Shown here in pieces: positions 1 to 7,715 of a DNA stretch of 64,000 nt. Position 1 is the first letter of the stretch. Each line of letters opens with the position of its first letter. Made by a program: the position numbers and the translations under genes. The notes below the pieces were generated by a model. That model worked only from the letters and a program-made list of their open reading frames with translations, ran no database searches and was not told where the DNA came from. The stretch is from Cyclobacteriaceae bacterium (lineage in GTDB: Bacteria > Bacteroidota > Bacteroidia > Cytophagales > Cyclobacteriaceae). The stretch lies in contig BPHC01000003.1 in the NCBI GenBank assembly GCA_026003355.1, forward strand, positions 227,093 to 291,092. Direction: 5' to 3'.

Positions 1-329
1 GCAAAAACGGGTCCGGCTTTGAACTCAAAGGCCGAACGCACGGCATTGAACACCGATGTACCGATAACATCGGAGGGCATGAGGTCGGGTGTAAACTGTA
101 TGCGGCTAAAGCGTGCCTCGATGGTACGGGCCAGCAGGCGTGCGGTTAGGGTTTTGGCCACCCCGGGTACACCTTCAATCAGCACGTGGCCATCGGCCAG
201 CAGGGCGGTGAGGAGCAGGTTGACCAAAGCCGGCTGCCCGACAATTACCTTGGCTATTTCCTGACGGATTTGGTTGGCTGAGGTATGGAGCTCGTTAAGG
301 TTAATGCGGCTGGCAAAGGGTTCGTTCAT
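1..329 (-). CDS. MoxR family AAA+ ATPase (N-terminal part, cut by window edge)
   Basis: The 109 visible residues begin MNEPFASRINLNELH and hold a Walker A loop GVPGVAKT at residues 53-60, then IQFTPDLMPSDVIG at 77-90, the usual spacing of MoxR ATPases. These are cytosolic AAA+ chaperone-like ATPases thought to activate partner proteins with von Willebrand or DUF58 domains. The Walker B, sensor and C-terminal regions lie beyond position 1. It is read in the same direction as the SpoIIM, DUF4129 and DUF4350 genes at 783-4523, which commonly accompany moxR in Bacteroidota, but a 453-bp gap separates it from them. The family call is firm; the substrate is unknown. Confidence 0.93.
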   Translation of the reverse strand, partial: MNEPFASRINLNELHTSANQIRQEIAKVIVGQPALVNLLLTALLADGHVLIEGVPGVAKTLTARLLARTIEARFSRIQFTPDLMPSDVIGTSVFNAVRSAFEFKAGPVF

Positions 330-782
330 GTTATTTGCGGGTTGATTGATTAAAAAGAACCTAAAATTATTTCAAAGCGGGTTAAGAATTAAATTATGCA
401 TATGAGATGTTAAAATTGTAAAAATACCTGGTATGACGCTTTCGGAAGAGCGAAAAATTAATATCGATAAAGGCTGCATATGATTGCCCGTTTCTATATT
501 GGATTTGAATTTTTGAATAAACAGCATTGAAACTCTCATCATCAGTAGCCTTACGCATTCCAGAAATTCCCTCAGTGCAACAGATTCATTAACCCGCGTA
601 GTGGTAACGGAAGTCGGCTAGCTTCCGGGTGAATTCCTGCCTGAGGGCGTTATCCGTCAGGTGCGCAATATGAAGATCCTATTATTGACAGATATTTTCA
701 AGAACCGGATGTTGAATTGATCCGCCATATGTGCCACCCCCGTGCATATAAATCCTTGTCTCAGGCACATGTTAACCCAAAG
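330..782. other. 453-bp gap inside the MoxR-type operon
   Basis: No intact gene is visible. The stretch next to MoxR (about 340-520) is AT-rich and could hold a promoter for it. Two short antiparallel open stretches read like protein: a minus-strand stretch ending near 597 with residues LTDNALRQEF, and a plus-strand stretch from about 670 with EDPIIDRYFQEPDVELI. They overlap each other, both lack good starts, and at most one can be real. I treat the region as non-coding or as gene remnants. Confidence 0.4.
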
Positions 783-1952
783 TCAGCCGTTTATAACACG
801 ATCCAGTTTTTCCGATAGGTCTTTAAGTTCTGCTTCGGTAATTTTTGATTTTTGTCCTACGGCCCGTATGGCTTCAAACAGTTGCTGTATCTCATGCAGG
901 GACTTACCCGTTTTATGGCTTACCAATTCGGCCCATTCTGTTTGTGGTTGTAGTCCTGGCATGAACAGCCTGCTTCGCAATTCTTCTAAAAAGTAGGCTA
1001 TTCGTTTTTCGGCAATGCGTTTGTGGTTGCCGGTTTGGAGGTAGAGGTTTGCAACGCTTTGAATAAACTCAAGGGTGGTGTTAGACGGAGGTTTTATTAC
1101 CGGTATGGGGCGCTGCCTTCGCCTGGCGGCAAAAAACATGTACAGCATAATGGTGCCAAGGGTTATGTAATAGGCCCACCTAAGGGGTACTGACGACAAT
1201 ACATAGCGCAGCGGTGTGGCGGGTTCCTGTCTGCCGCGGTGGTAATATTCCGTCCAGTACACATCTTCCGCGGGCAGGTTAAGCAGGCAAGCCTCTGCGA
1301 AATGGGCCAGGTTATTGTGCAGCAGGTTAATGTTGGTAAAGGCAAACGGCAGGGTGGTTAGCCACAGGCTGCCTTTACCCTTCTTTAACCGGATAAACAC
1401 CGGGTGGTTATCGGCATTGGTAGCCAGAATTTCCACACTGTCGGGCGGCACTTCCGAAAAATAACTGCGTGCATGGTTGTTGCTTATACTGAAAAACGCA
1501 TGTTGAATCTGTAAACCGGTTGAGTCAGATTCCCGGGTAGCGTCATCCGGCAGGTTTATCATCCCGCTGCCGGTGTCAATGCCCAGGGTGTCGGCAAAGG
1601 GTCCGTAAAAGTATTCGGCAGCCACCAGCGCGTGTCCGCCTGCCGCCACGTGGTGCAACAGGGCATTTACGTCTTCGGTTCCCGGCCGGAACACCATGCT
1701 CACCGAAATGAAGTTGGCGGTGCGGGGTATGGAGTCGAGCCACTCGTAAGCCGTGAGGTTGCTTACCCGTATGGTTTTATCCGGGAAAATGCCCGGCAGG
1801 AGTTCAAACAGCACATAAGTGCCATAGGGTTCCTTATCGCGGTGATACAGCGTAACATCCCACTGGTGCTCCTTCGGGCTGAATAGCTGAACAGCGGTAT
1901 ACAAAACCGCAGATATGATTAAAACCAACAGGTATTTTCTATCGCCTTTCAT
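783..1952 (-). CDS. DUF4350 domain-containing membrane protein
   Basis: A 389-residue protein with an N-terminal membrane segment (about residues 7-24), a long extracytoplasmic DUF4350-like region, a second membrane segment near residues 261-278 followed by a basic stretch (AARRRQRP), and a cytoplasmic C-terminal helical domain. The ATG at 1952 overlaps the stop of the DUF4129 gene in an ATGA junction, implying translational coupling. Proteins of this family sit with MoxR, DUF58 and DUF4129 partners and are thought to form a membrane-associated complex of unknown function. No catalytic motif is visible. The family assignment is from recognition of overall layout and neighbours. Confidence 0.85.
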   Translation of the reverse strand: MKGDRKYLLVLIISAVLYTAVQLFSPKEHQWDVTLYHRDKEPYGTYVLFELLPGIFPDKTIRVSNLTAYEWLDSIPRTANFISVSMVFRPGTEDVNALLHHVAAGGHALVAAEYFYGPFADTLGIDTGSGMINLPDDATRESDSTGLQIQHAFFSISNNHARSYFSEVPPDSVEILATNADNHPVFIRLKKGKGSLWLTTLPFAFTNINLLHNNLAHFAEACLLNLPAEDVYWTEYYHRGRQEPATPLRYVLSSVPLRWAYYITLGTIMLYMFFAARRRQRPIPVIKPPSNTTLEFIQSVANLYLQTGNHKRIAEKRIAYFLEELRSRLFMPGLQPQTEWAELVSHKTGKSLHEIQQLFEAIRAVGQKSKITEAELKDLSEKLDRVING

Positions 1953-2623
1953 GGCAGATTGTCGGCTATATTTCCGTAAATGGCGTTAACCCGTCTGTAC
2001 AGCTCCGGGCTGGCCGAAAAGTTGCCGTACCAGGTGTACTCGTAGTAGTAATTTATGCTTTGCAGGCCCTCGCGCAGGCTGGCGGCCGGCAGTTCGGCCA
2101 GGTATTCATGGGTGGTTTTGCCGGCCTGCCAGTTAATCAGGCCTTTATCGGCCAGTATTTTCAGTGCCTGAAGAAACCGCAACCGGATGGCCAAACGGTA
2201 ATTCTGTTGCTTAAGGGCTTCCTGCAACAGGATGTTTAAGTCTATGGTATGGATGTTTTCGGTATGGGCTATGGCAACGGCCGCCGGCTGGTTACGGTAA
2301 AACACATTTAGTGTATCGATATGCAGCAGGCGCAACACTACATATATCAGCCCTATTATGAACAATCCCAGAATTAATATGCTGGTCCAGTCGGTAGTGG
2401 TGGCGGTGTACAGTATTTCGTTCAGCCAATCACTGGCCCACAGCCTCAGGCGGTCCCACCACGAAATACCCGAAGAAACGGGCTGGTAGTGCAGCGAGGG
2501 GTCGGCCCTGAGCTGCTCCAGCTTTTTTGCATCAAATTTTCTTTCGGGGGCATTCCCTGCCAATACAGCGCCCCACCATAGGGTCGGGGTTATGATCAGT
2601 AAAATTATTCTTACAGCCCGCAT
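1949..2623 (-). CDS. DUF4129 domain-containing protein
   Basis: A 224-residue protein counted from the ATG at 2623 (MRAVRIILL); a GTG four codons upstream at 2635 would also be possible. It has an N-terminal hydrophobic signal-like segment, a second membrane span around residues 79-101, and a C-terminal helical domain with RLAIRLRFLQALKILADKGLI and TTHEYLAEL, which is the DUF4129 signature region. The gene lies 15 bp after the preceding membrane-protein gene and overlaps DUF4350 by 4 bp, so it belongs to the same operon. In this family the C-terminal domain is cytoplasmic; its biochemical role is unknown. Confidence 0.85.
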   Translation of the reverse strand: MRAVRIILLIITPTLWWGAVLAGNAPERKFDAKKLEQLRADPSLHYQPVSSGISWWDRLRLWASDWLNEILYTATTTDWTSILILGLFIIGLIYVVLRLLHIDTLNVFYRNQPAAVAIAHTENIHTIDLNILLQEALKQQNYRLAIRLRFLQALKILADKGLINWQAGKTTHEYLAELPAASLREGLQSINYYYEYTWYGNFSASPELYRRVNAIYGNIADNLP

Positions 2624-2638
2624 GGAAGGGTGCACCTT

Positions 2639-3580
2639 TTACATGCTTTCAATGCGCGACATAAGTCCGCGTGCCTCTTTAAGCTCCATCAGATTAAAAT
2701 ACTGAAAGGCAATGGCAATAAGCGGAATGGCATATAGAACAAAGGAGGCCACAAAGTACAGCACAATAAATACGTTGTTTATGAGCTGGCTTATAAGCGA
2801 TGGATTTTGTATGGCCGGGCCTTCCAGTGAATGAAGGGAGGTGACGATAAAATTGGCATACCAGGGAATGAAGAAAACCGAGGCCATCATACTTTGCACC
2901 ATGCTGGTAATAAAAATCAAACCGAAGGTGCTCCACCATTTGCCTTTGGCCAGCACAAAGCACCGGCCTGCGGCTTTTGCAAAACCTGCTTTTTCGAAAG
3001 CCTGCACGGCAAAAACCATCGACAGCGGAATAATGGAATAGATTACGAAAATAAAAGCGGCAATGCCCAGCAAAATGCCCAGCAAGGCAGATAGACGCAT
3101 CACGCCAATAACGGCAGTAACAATAAGTGCATAGCCGGCAATAAACATCAGAAAGAAAAGAAAGAAACTAAGGAGCATTTGGCCGAAACACGCGCGAACG
3201 CGCTTCCATACCGCATCGGTTTCTATTTGATTATTCCGGCGTTCGTTATATTCGTTCATGTAGCTGTACACTACCGATACCACGGCCGCACCACTTATAA
3301 AGATGAAGATTACGGCAGCGCCTCCCTGAGCCCAGGTGTTAACCGATGCGATAAATTCGAAAAAACTGTTGGGGTTGGTGCGCATGGCGGTTATGGAATT
3401 GAGGTAACCGGCGTACAGGCTTCCGGTTAGCAGGCTGCCGATAAGTATTACCGGGCCAGCAATGAACAGCAATGATTTGACGAGCGGCCAGAAATTTTGC
3501 CTGATAAATTCAAATGTAATGTTAAGCTTCTGGCTGAAGTCGCGTGCCTGCTGAAATACGATGGGGGTAAAGTTTTCCAT
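2639..3580 (-). CDS. Six-helix integral membrane protein of the MoxR-type operon
   Basis: A 313-residue protein beginning MENFTPIVFQ at the ATG at 3580; a TTG start ten codons upstream is less likely. Six strongly hydrophobic stretches are visible, including WPLVKSLLFIAGPVILIG, MLLSFFLFFLMFIAGYALIV and IVLYFVASFVLYAIPLIAI, with the chain ending in ELKEARGLMSRIESM. This looks like the membrane protein that usually sits between SpoIIM and DUF4129 genes in Bacteroidota. I see no enzyme motif. Its start overlaps the end of the SpoIIM gene by 59 bp, which is long for a coupled pair, so the real start could be slightly downstream. Confidence 0.8.
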   Translation of the reverse strand: MENFTPIVFQQARDFSQKLNITFEFIRQNFWPLVKSLLFIAGPVILIGSLLTGSLYAGYLNSITAMRTNPNSFFEFIASVNTWAQGGAAVIFIFISGAAVVSVVYSYMNEYNERRNNQIETDAVWKRVRACFGQMLLSFFLFFLMFIAGYALIVTAVIGVMRLSALLGILLGIAAFIFVIYSIIPLSMVFAVQAFEKAGFAKAAGRCFVLAKGKWWSTFGLIFITSMVQSMMASVFFIPWYANFIVTSLHSLEGPAIQNPSLISQLINNVFIVLYFVASFVLYAIPLIAIAFQYFNLMELKEARGLMSRIESM

Positions 3581-4523
3581 TGCGCGAAAGTTGAAACGGG
3601 TACCAGACAAAGTAAAAGAGAATAAGGCAGGCCGACAAACCTATGATGAGCAGTTTACCTGTTGCCGGCATAAATTCATACCGGGTTATAAACGATTCGA
3701 TGAAGCCCGCCAGCACAAACAGGGGTACCAGGCTCATAACCATTTTAAGTCCGCGCACCGCATGTATGCGGAATGACGCAAGGCGCGGGTACGTTCCGGG
3801 AAACAGAAAGCCGTTGCCCAGAACAAAGCCGGCTGCACCTGCCACCACAATGGACGACAGCTCGATGGTGCCATGCAGCATAATAACCGGAAGGGCGTGG
3901 CCCAGCAGTCCTTCCTGCCTGAAAAACGCCAGGAAAGCGCCCACCATTACCCCGTTCCTGAAAAGGATATAACCCGTGCCTGCCGAAAACAGCAGCCCCA
4001 TGGCAAAGGCAATAAATGCTACGCGTATGTTGTTGAAGGTTATGGAAATAAACATATTTCCTGAATCGGCCTGGCTATAAACGGCCATGGGTTTGCCCTC
4101 CCGAATGTTTTGCAGCGTCATGTTAACATAGTTGTCTCCCAGAATCAGGCGTGCAAAGGAGTCGTCATGAAGGGTGGAGACGTATCCGGCGGCAATGGAG
4201 AGGATGAAAATCAGGAAAGCATATAACAGCTCTTTGCGGGCATGCCACAGTTCGTGCGGAACTTCGTTTTTCCAGAAAGTTAAAAAGCGCCTGCTGTCTT
4301 CCCGCCGGTTGCGGTATAGGGTGTGGTGAACTTTAGATGCGAGGTTATTGAGGTAGGCCGTAACCCGGCTTTGCGGGTACTGAGTTTGGGCAAAGGCCAG
4401 GTCGTCTGTGAGCTGGATAAAAATTTCGGCCAGGCGGTCGGGGTCGGTGGGCCTGCCGTAGAGGTCTTTTTCAATTTTTTCCCACCGGGCCTGGTTTCTT
4501 TTTACAAATGCTGCTTCGCGCAT
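3522..4523 (-). CDS. SpoIIM (stage II sporulation protein M) family membrane protein
   Basis: A 333-residue protein starting MREAAFVKRNQARWEKIEKDLYG. The N-terminal 90 residues are charged and helical, and the rest has several membrane spans with the family-typical stretch NNIRVAFIAFAMGLLFSAGT and VMLHGTIELSSIVVAGAAG. In non-sporulating Bacteroidota this family is not linked to sporulation; it occurs with RDD, DUF4129 and MoxR proteins. It is the first gene of the operon running down to 783. It ends 59 bp inside the next gene. Confidence 0.88.
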   Translation of the reverse strand: MREAAFVKRNQARWEKIEKDLYGRPTDPDRLAEIFIQLTDDLAFAQTQYPQSRVTAYLNNLASKVHHTLYRNRREDSRRFLTFWKNEVPHELWHARKELLYAFLIFILSIAAGYVSTLHDDSFARLILGDNYVNMTLQNIREGKPMAVYSQADSGNMFISITFNNIRVAFIAFAMGLLFSAGTGYILFRNGVMVGAFLAFFRQEGLLGHALPVIMLHGTIELSSIVVAGAAGFVLGNGFLFPGTYPRLASFRIHAVRGLKMVMSLVPLFVLAGFIESFITRYEFMPATGKLLIIGLSACLILFYFVWYPFQLSRNGKLYPHRISAGTRLQPEA

Positions 4524-4798
4524 GGGGTGGCTAAATTAGGTAAAAGGCAGCAGAGCCATGTTGTTAAATAAGTAAAGTCTATGAATATACGGATATAAAG
4601 ATCCGGCTTTTTTCATCAGGTCTTTACAGCCCGCAATAGTTTATGTCGCTGCGTTTGATGGGATAAATACAGTGACAGGCTCTTTTGTAAGGGCGCAGAG
4701 AAGCATGGTTCGGGGTTAATTTTCACCGGTTTCGTAAAATCTTTCAAAACCAATAGGTGCAACTTTTGGTTTTGTAAAAATCCGGTCATTTCAAATAA
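4524..4798. other. Intergenic gap between ssb terminator and the SpoIIM operon
   Basis: I see no supportable gene here. A 61-codon minus-strand open stretch (4616-4801) has no recognisable features. The part adjacent to 4523 should contain the promoter for the SpoIIM operon, but I found no perfect TAnnTTTG box. Confidence 0.5.
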
Positions 4799-4826
4799 CA
4801 AAAAAGCCCGGCTCCGGCCGGGCTTT
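4799..4826 (-). terminator. Rho-independent terminator of ssb
   Basis: On the minus strand a perfect 10-bp stem (AAAGCCCGGC pairing with GCCGGGCTTT, plus-strand arms 4803-4812 and 4817-4826) closes a 4-base loop. In the transcript it runs straight into six U residues (4805-4800). It lies 18 bp downstream of the ssb stop codon. Confidence 0.9.
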
Positions 4827-4844
4827 GCAGGAAGCTCTGACAGT

Positions 4845-5180
4845 TTATTGCTTACTGCCCAGCATCACCAGGTCGTTTACATTTATTTCGGTTATGTAGC
4901 GCTTCTCCCCGCCGCTGGTTTCGTACATGCGGTGGATAAGCCGTCCTTCTACGGCCACCTCGGCACCCTTGCGCAGGTACTTTTCGGCTATGCCGGCCAA
5001 CCGTCCCCATATCACCACGTTATGCCATTGGGTGTCCTGCACTTTTTCACCCTTCTGGTTTTTATAGACATCGGTGGTGGCAATCGTGAAGGAGGCCCGC
5101 TTTTTTTCGCCAAACACTTTTACTTCGGGGTCTTTGCCCAAACGCCCGATGAGCTGAACACTGTTACGCAAACTTTTCAT
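4845..5180 (-). CDS. ssb: Single-stranded DNA-binding protein, short form
   Basis: A 111-residue OB-fold protein starting MKSLRNSVQLIGRLGKDPEV; an ATG four codons upstream at 5192 is the alternative. The family core is clear: FTIATTDVYKNQKGEK, TQWHNVVIWGRLAGIAEKYL, GAEVAVEGRLIHRMYE and the closing strand YITEINVNDLVMLG. It would bind single-stranded DNA during replication and repair. It stops right after the OB fold at GSKQ, so it lacks the disordered linker and acidic DDDIPF-like tail with which canonical SSB recruits partner proteins. That suggests a secondary SSB paralogue, with the full-length one elsewhere in the genome. Confidence 0.92.
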   Translation of the reverse strand: MKSLRNSVQLIGRLGKDPEVKVFGEKKRASFTIATTDVYKNQKGEKVQDTQWHNVVIWGRLAGIAEKYLRKGAEVAVEGRLIHRMYETSGGEKRYITEINVNDLVMLGSKQ

Positions 5181-5192
5181 AACACCAATCAT

Positions 5193-5459
5193 TTAAAGGT
5201 TAAACACACAACATTTATTTTAGCTTTTGCCTGCCGGCTGCGTTCCGGACCGCCCGGCAGACGATGCAAAGGTGCAGCGGGATTTTGAGGTTACTTGTAT
5301 GATAATCAGTTACAATCGGTTATATTCGTTTGCAAACGTTTAAAAACGGATAAACCCCTTAAAAATGCCCGAAAACAGCGTTCGCACCTGCCTGGAGTGC
5401 GGTGAACTTCAGGAATAATTTGTAATTACAATGAGTAGCAATTGATACAATTTAGCCGG
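5193..5459. other. Gap upstream of ssb with a 12-bp palindrome and a possible zinc-finger remnant
   Basis: The region should hold the ssb promoter; CACCTTTG on the minus strand near 5267-5274 is one mismatch from TAnnTTTG. A perfect 12-bp palindrome CGTTTGCAAACG lies at 5327-5338. At 5365-5418 a 17-codon stretch encodes residues RTCLECGE, which resembles the start of short Bacteroidota zinc-ribbon proteins, but it stops at once. Otherwise nothing is visible. Confidence 0.4.
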
Positions 5460-5716
5460 ATGAAGAAGTACATTTTATTTGCAAATATTGTAGTCTTGAC
5501 TTATTCATTTTCCTTGGGTCAAAATCTCAAAATTATTGCGCAGAACCAGAGGAGATAAAAAAATTGCCTTTTAGGGATTTCAAGGGGAGGCTTCCTTGCA
5601 ATGGATTATGCAGCCAAATAATTAAAAAATGTGGACATGAAATACCGGAAGAACAGCCTGTTGCATTTTTCGGAATATTATTGGATTATGTAAAGCGCAC
5701 AGTGCTAAAAAAATGA
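5460..5716 (+). pseudogene. Frameshifted small secreted protein, unknown function
   Basis: An ATG at 5460 opens a frame with a good signal peptide (MKKYILFANIVVLTYSFSLG) that hits TAA at 5556 after 32 codons. A second frame, offset by -1 and open across the same point, continues with CAEPEEIKKLPFRD, then residues CNGLCSQIIKKCGHE, and closes at TGA 5714-5716. Adding one A to the AAAA run at 5529-5532 joins both into one protein of about 85 residues with a signal peptide and four cysteines. The gene is therefore either a pseudogene or carries a homopolymer base-calling error. I do not recognise the family. Its stop overlaps an ATG (ATGA at 5713-5716) opening 53 codons that run antisense into def; I do not trust that frame. 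Confidence 0.55.
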
Positions 5717-5818
5717 TTTACCCGAAGGCTAAGCGGCCTTCTTTTACCTATGAAATATCGCTGCAGTGCACGTGGCTTGAACCGGTGAATCTTAGTGAGG
5801 AAAGGCTAACCCCGGAAA

Positions 5819-6388
5819 TTACTTTCTTAACGGTGCCAGAATACGGTACTCGGTGCTCACCTGTCCGCGGCTAATGTCGTTAAGTTTTCCTTTTAGCATG
5901 CGTCTTTTCAGGGGCGAGAGGTAGTCAATAAACAGCCGGCCTTCAATGTGGTCGTATTCATGCTGAATAATGCGGGCCTTCATGCCATCGAACTCCTCTT
6001 CATGCAGGTTCCAGTGTTCATCGTAATAGCGTATGCGTATGCGGGGCCTGCGCGAAATATTTTCGCGTATGTTGGGAATGCTCAGGCATCCTTCTTCAAA
6101 CACCCAGGGCTGGCCCGATTCCTCCAGCATTTCGGGGTTTATAAAAACCTTTTTAAACGTATCCATGCCCGGCTCGTTTTCATCGTCATCCTGGTGCAGG
6201 GTGGTGCCATCGGCCACAAACAGCCGCAGGCTTTTTCCAATTTGCGGTGCGGCCAGCCCAATGCCCTGGGCGGCGTGCATGGTTTCAAACATATCGGCAA
6301 CCAGCTGGCTTACATCCGTGCCGGGCGTTATGTCTTTGCCGCGTTGCCGCAGCACAGGGTCGCCATACACAACAATAGGGTAAATCAT
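5819..6388 (-). CDS. def: Peptide deformylase
   Basis: A 189-residue enzyme that removes the formyl group from the N-terminal methionine of nascent proteins. All three family motifs are present: GIGLAAPQIG at residues 42-51, EEGCLS at 98-103 with the metal-binding cysteine, and HEYDH at 143-147 with the two metal-binding histidines and catalytic glutamate. Length is normal for the family. It lies 42 bp downstream of ruvX on the same strand, an arrangement commonly seen in Bacteroidota. An acidic insertion (HQDDDENE, residues 65-72) is a small local oddity. Confidence 0.97.
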   Translation of the reverse strand: MIYPIVVYGDPVLRQRGKDITPGTDVSQLVADMFETMHAAQGIGLAAPQIGKSLRLFVADGTTLHQDDDENEPGMDTFKKVFINPEMLEESGQPWVFEEGCLSIPNIRENISRRPRIRIRYYDEHWNLHEEEFDGMKARIIQHEYDHIEGRLFIDYLSPLKRRMLKGKLNDISRGQVSTEYRILAPLRK

Positions 6389-6430
6389 TGTGCCACAAAG
6401 GTAATGAAATGCATGTTTTGGCCGCCTTAT

Positions 6431-6850
6431 TCAGAGTTGGGCGGTTCTTTGCATGAATGATTGCAGGATAAGTACGGCACTTATTTTATCGGCATGGCCT
6501 TTTTGCCTGCGTATCTTTTTTTTCATGCCGCCTTCAATCATGGCGCGTTGTGCCATAATGCTGGTAAGGCGTTCGTCTTCTTCGTAAACGGGTATAGATG
6601 GAAACTGTTTGGCGAGTTCCTGCTTAAAACGAAGTACGTGTTGGGTTAGCGGGGTGGCTTCGTTGCGCAGGTTGCGGGGCATACCCAGCACAAAGGCCTC
6701 TACGGGTTCATGGGTGCAGTAATTTTTCAGAAAGGCCAGCGCCTGTTGGGTAGGCACGGTTTCTAGCGCGGTGGCTATGATTTTCAGGGGGTCCGAAACG
6801 GCTATGCCGGTGCGCTTCAGTCCGAAGTCAAGGGCAAGGAGGCGGCCCAT
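6431..6850 (-). CDS. ruvX: RuvX/YqgF family pre-16S rRNA nuclease (putative Holliday junction resolvase)
   Basis: A 139-residue RNase H-fold protein. The start MGRLLALDFGLKRTGIAVSD carries the first catalytic aspartate in LDFG. Further family signatures are VLGMPRNLRNEAT, YEEDERLTSIMAQ with the catalytic glutamate, and HADKISAVLILQSFM with the terminal aspartate. Members process the 5' end of 16S rRNA; a resolvase role was suggested earlier. The ATG at 6850 shares a base with the upstream stop codon (TAATG), showing translational coupling with the hemerythrin-type gene. Confidence 0.93.
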   Translation of the reverse strand: MGRLLALDFGLKRTGIAVSDPLKIIATALETVPTQQALAFLKNYCTHEPVEAFVLGMPRNLRNEATPLTQHVLRFKQELAKQFPSIPVYEEDERLTSIMAQRAMIEGGMKKKIRRQKGHADKISAVLILQSFMQRTAQL

Positions 6851-7605
6851 TAGTTGTGGCGGCAACGGTCAAAGAAAAGTTGTTTTACGCAGGCCTCCAG
6901 GGCCAACGCCCGCGGAAAGAGAATTTCATTTTCCACGCGGGCATGAATAATAAGGCTTTGTTCAAAATCCTTCAGCTCGCGAAATATAACTTTTACCGAA
7001 AGGGGCGCTTCCGGGGAAAGGGTATAGTTGTTGGTAATCCGGCGTATGCCCTCCATCTCATCGTCATGGGCTTCGTGGTCGAGGGCGAAACGCTGTACCG
7101 AATGGCGTTCCAATAAATAATACAGTTTACCCGGATGGTAATTTCCTTTGGAGGCCTGGTCAAGTGCCTGGATGTAGGTAAACAGGCTATCTTCTTCTTC
7201 GTAAATATGATGAATAAAGTCCTCCATAAACAGGGGGAACACCACTTTCAGGTCACGTTTCAGGGGCTGCCAGGCTTCGGCTTCGCATTCAAAATCGGCC
7301 ACCAGGCGGGCAATATAGGGCAGCTTTTCCTTAATGAACTGATAGTGGGCGTGGCGCAGGTATTCCAGTATGAGTTCCAGCGGATAGGTGTTGAGCGGCG
7401 GTTGGGTTTGGGGCGAGCGGGCCTGGGCTTCAAGGTCTTTGATTACCTGCTCCACGCGCAGCCCCCGCTCGCTGCACACCTGTTCCAGCGTGTGCTCGGA
7501 ATAATCGGTAAAACGGATGCCGTAATAGTACAAAACATAGGCGTGGAGGTGGTTTTCCTCTATGATCTGGGCTATGCGTTTGTCTTTCAGGGCAGTCAGG
7601 TCCAT
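6850..7605 (-). CDS. Hemerythrin-domain iron-sulfur repair (RIC/ScdA-like) protein
   Basis: A 251-residue protein counted from MDLTALKDK at 7605. Residues 1-60 resemble the ScdA N-terminal (DUF542-like) domain, ending in HTLEQVCSERGL, but where RIC proteins have a Cys-Cys-Gly-Gly motif this one has YYYGIRFTDYSE with no cysteine pair. Residues 78-235 form a four-helix hemerythrin-like domain with candidate diiron ligands H85/H87, H132/H133 with E138, H177/H180, and H221 with E225 (HARVENEILFPRA). RIC proteins repair iron-sulfur centres after nitrosative or oxidative stress. The missing cysteines mean this may be a functional variant. It is coupled to ruvX. Confidence 0.85.
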   Translation of the reverse strand: MDLTALKDKRIAQIIEENHLHAYVLYYYGIRFTDYSEHTLEQVCSERGLRVEQVIKDLEAQARSPQTQPPLNTYPLELILEYLRHAHYQFIKEKLPYIARLVADFECEAEAWQPLKRDLKVVFPLFMEDFIHHIYEEEDSLFTYIQALDQASKGNYHPGKLYYLLERHSVQRFALDHEAHDDEMEGIRRITNNYTLSPEAPLSVKVIFRELKDFEQSLIIHARVENEILFPRALALEACVKQLFFDRCRHN

Positions 7606-7715
7606 TTTGCCACCAAATATAAGGGTTATAGCGGTTTTTATCATTTTTGCAGCCGGCCACAGGCGAACATTTATGTTTTCCGGGCCGTTTGTTCGGTAAA
7701 TAAAACCCTGAGGGA

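Noticed and set aside
580-820. Patatin-like phospholipase remnant on the plus strand
   Set aside because: Only about 20 residues (EDPIIDRYFQEPDVELI) look suggestive, the frame runs into the antisense of DUF4350, and an overlapping minus-strand frame looks equally protein-like.
5520-5560. Programmed -1 frameshift site in the small secreted-protein gene
   Set aside because: No canonical X XXY YYZ slippery heptamer in the zero frame at the switch; a single-base loss explains it better.
5193-5818. Riboswitch or structured RNA between ssb and def
   Set aside because: I found no known fold; the region is better explained by a broken small gene and promoter DNA.
5713-5874. 53-codon plus-strand frame overlapping the 3' end of def
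   Set aside because: Half of it is antisense to def and the residues match nothing; the ATGA junction is probably chance.
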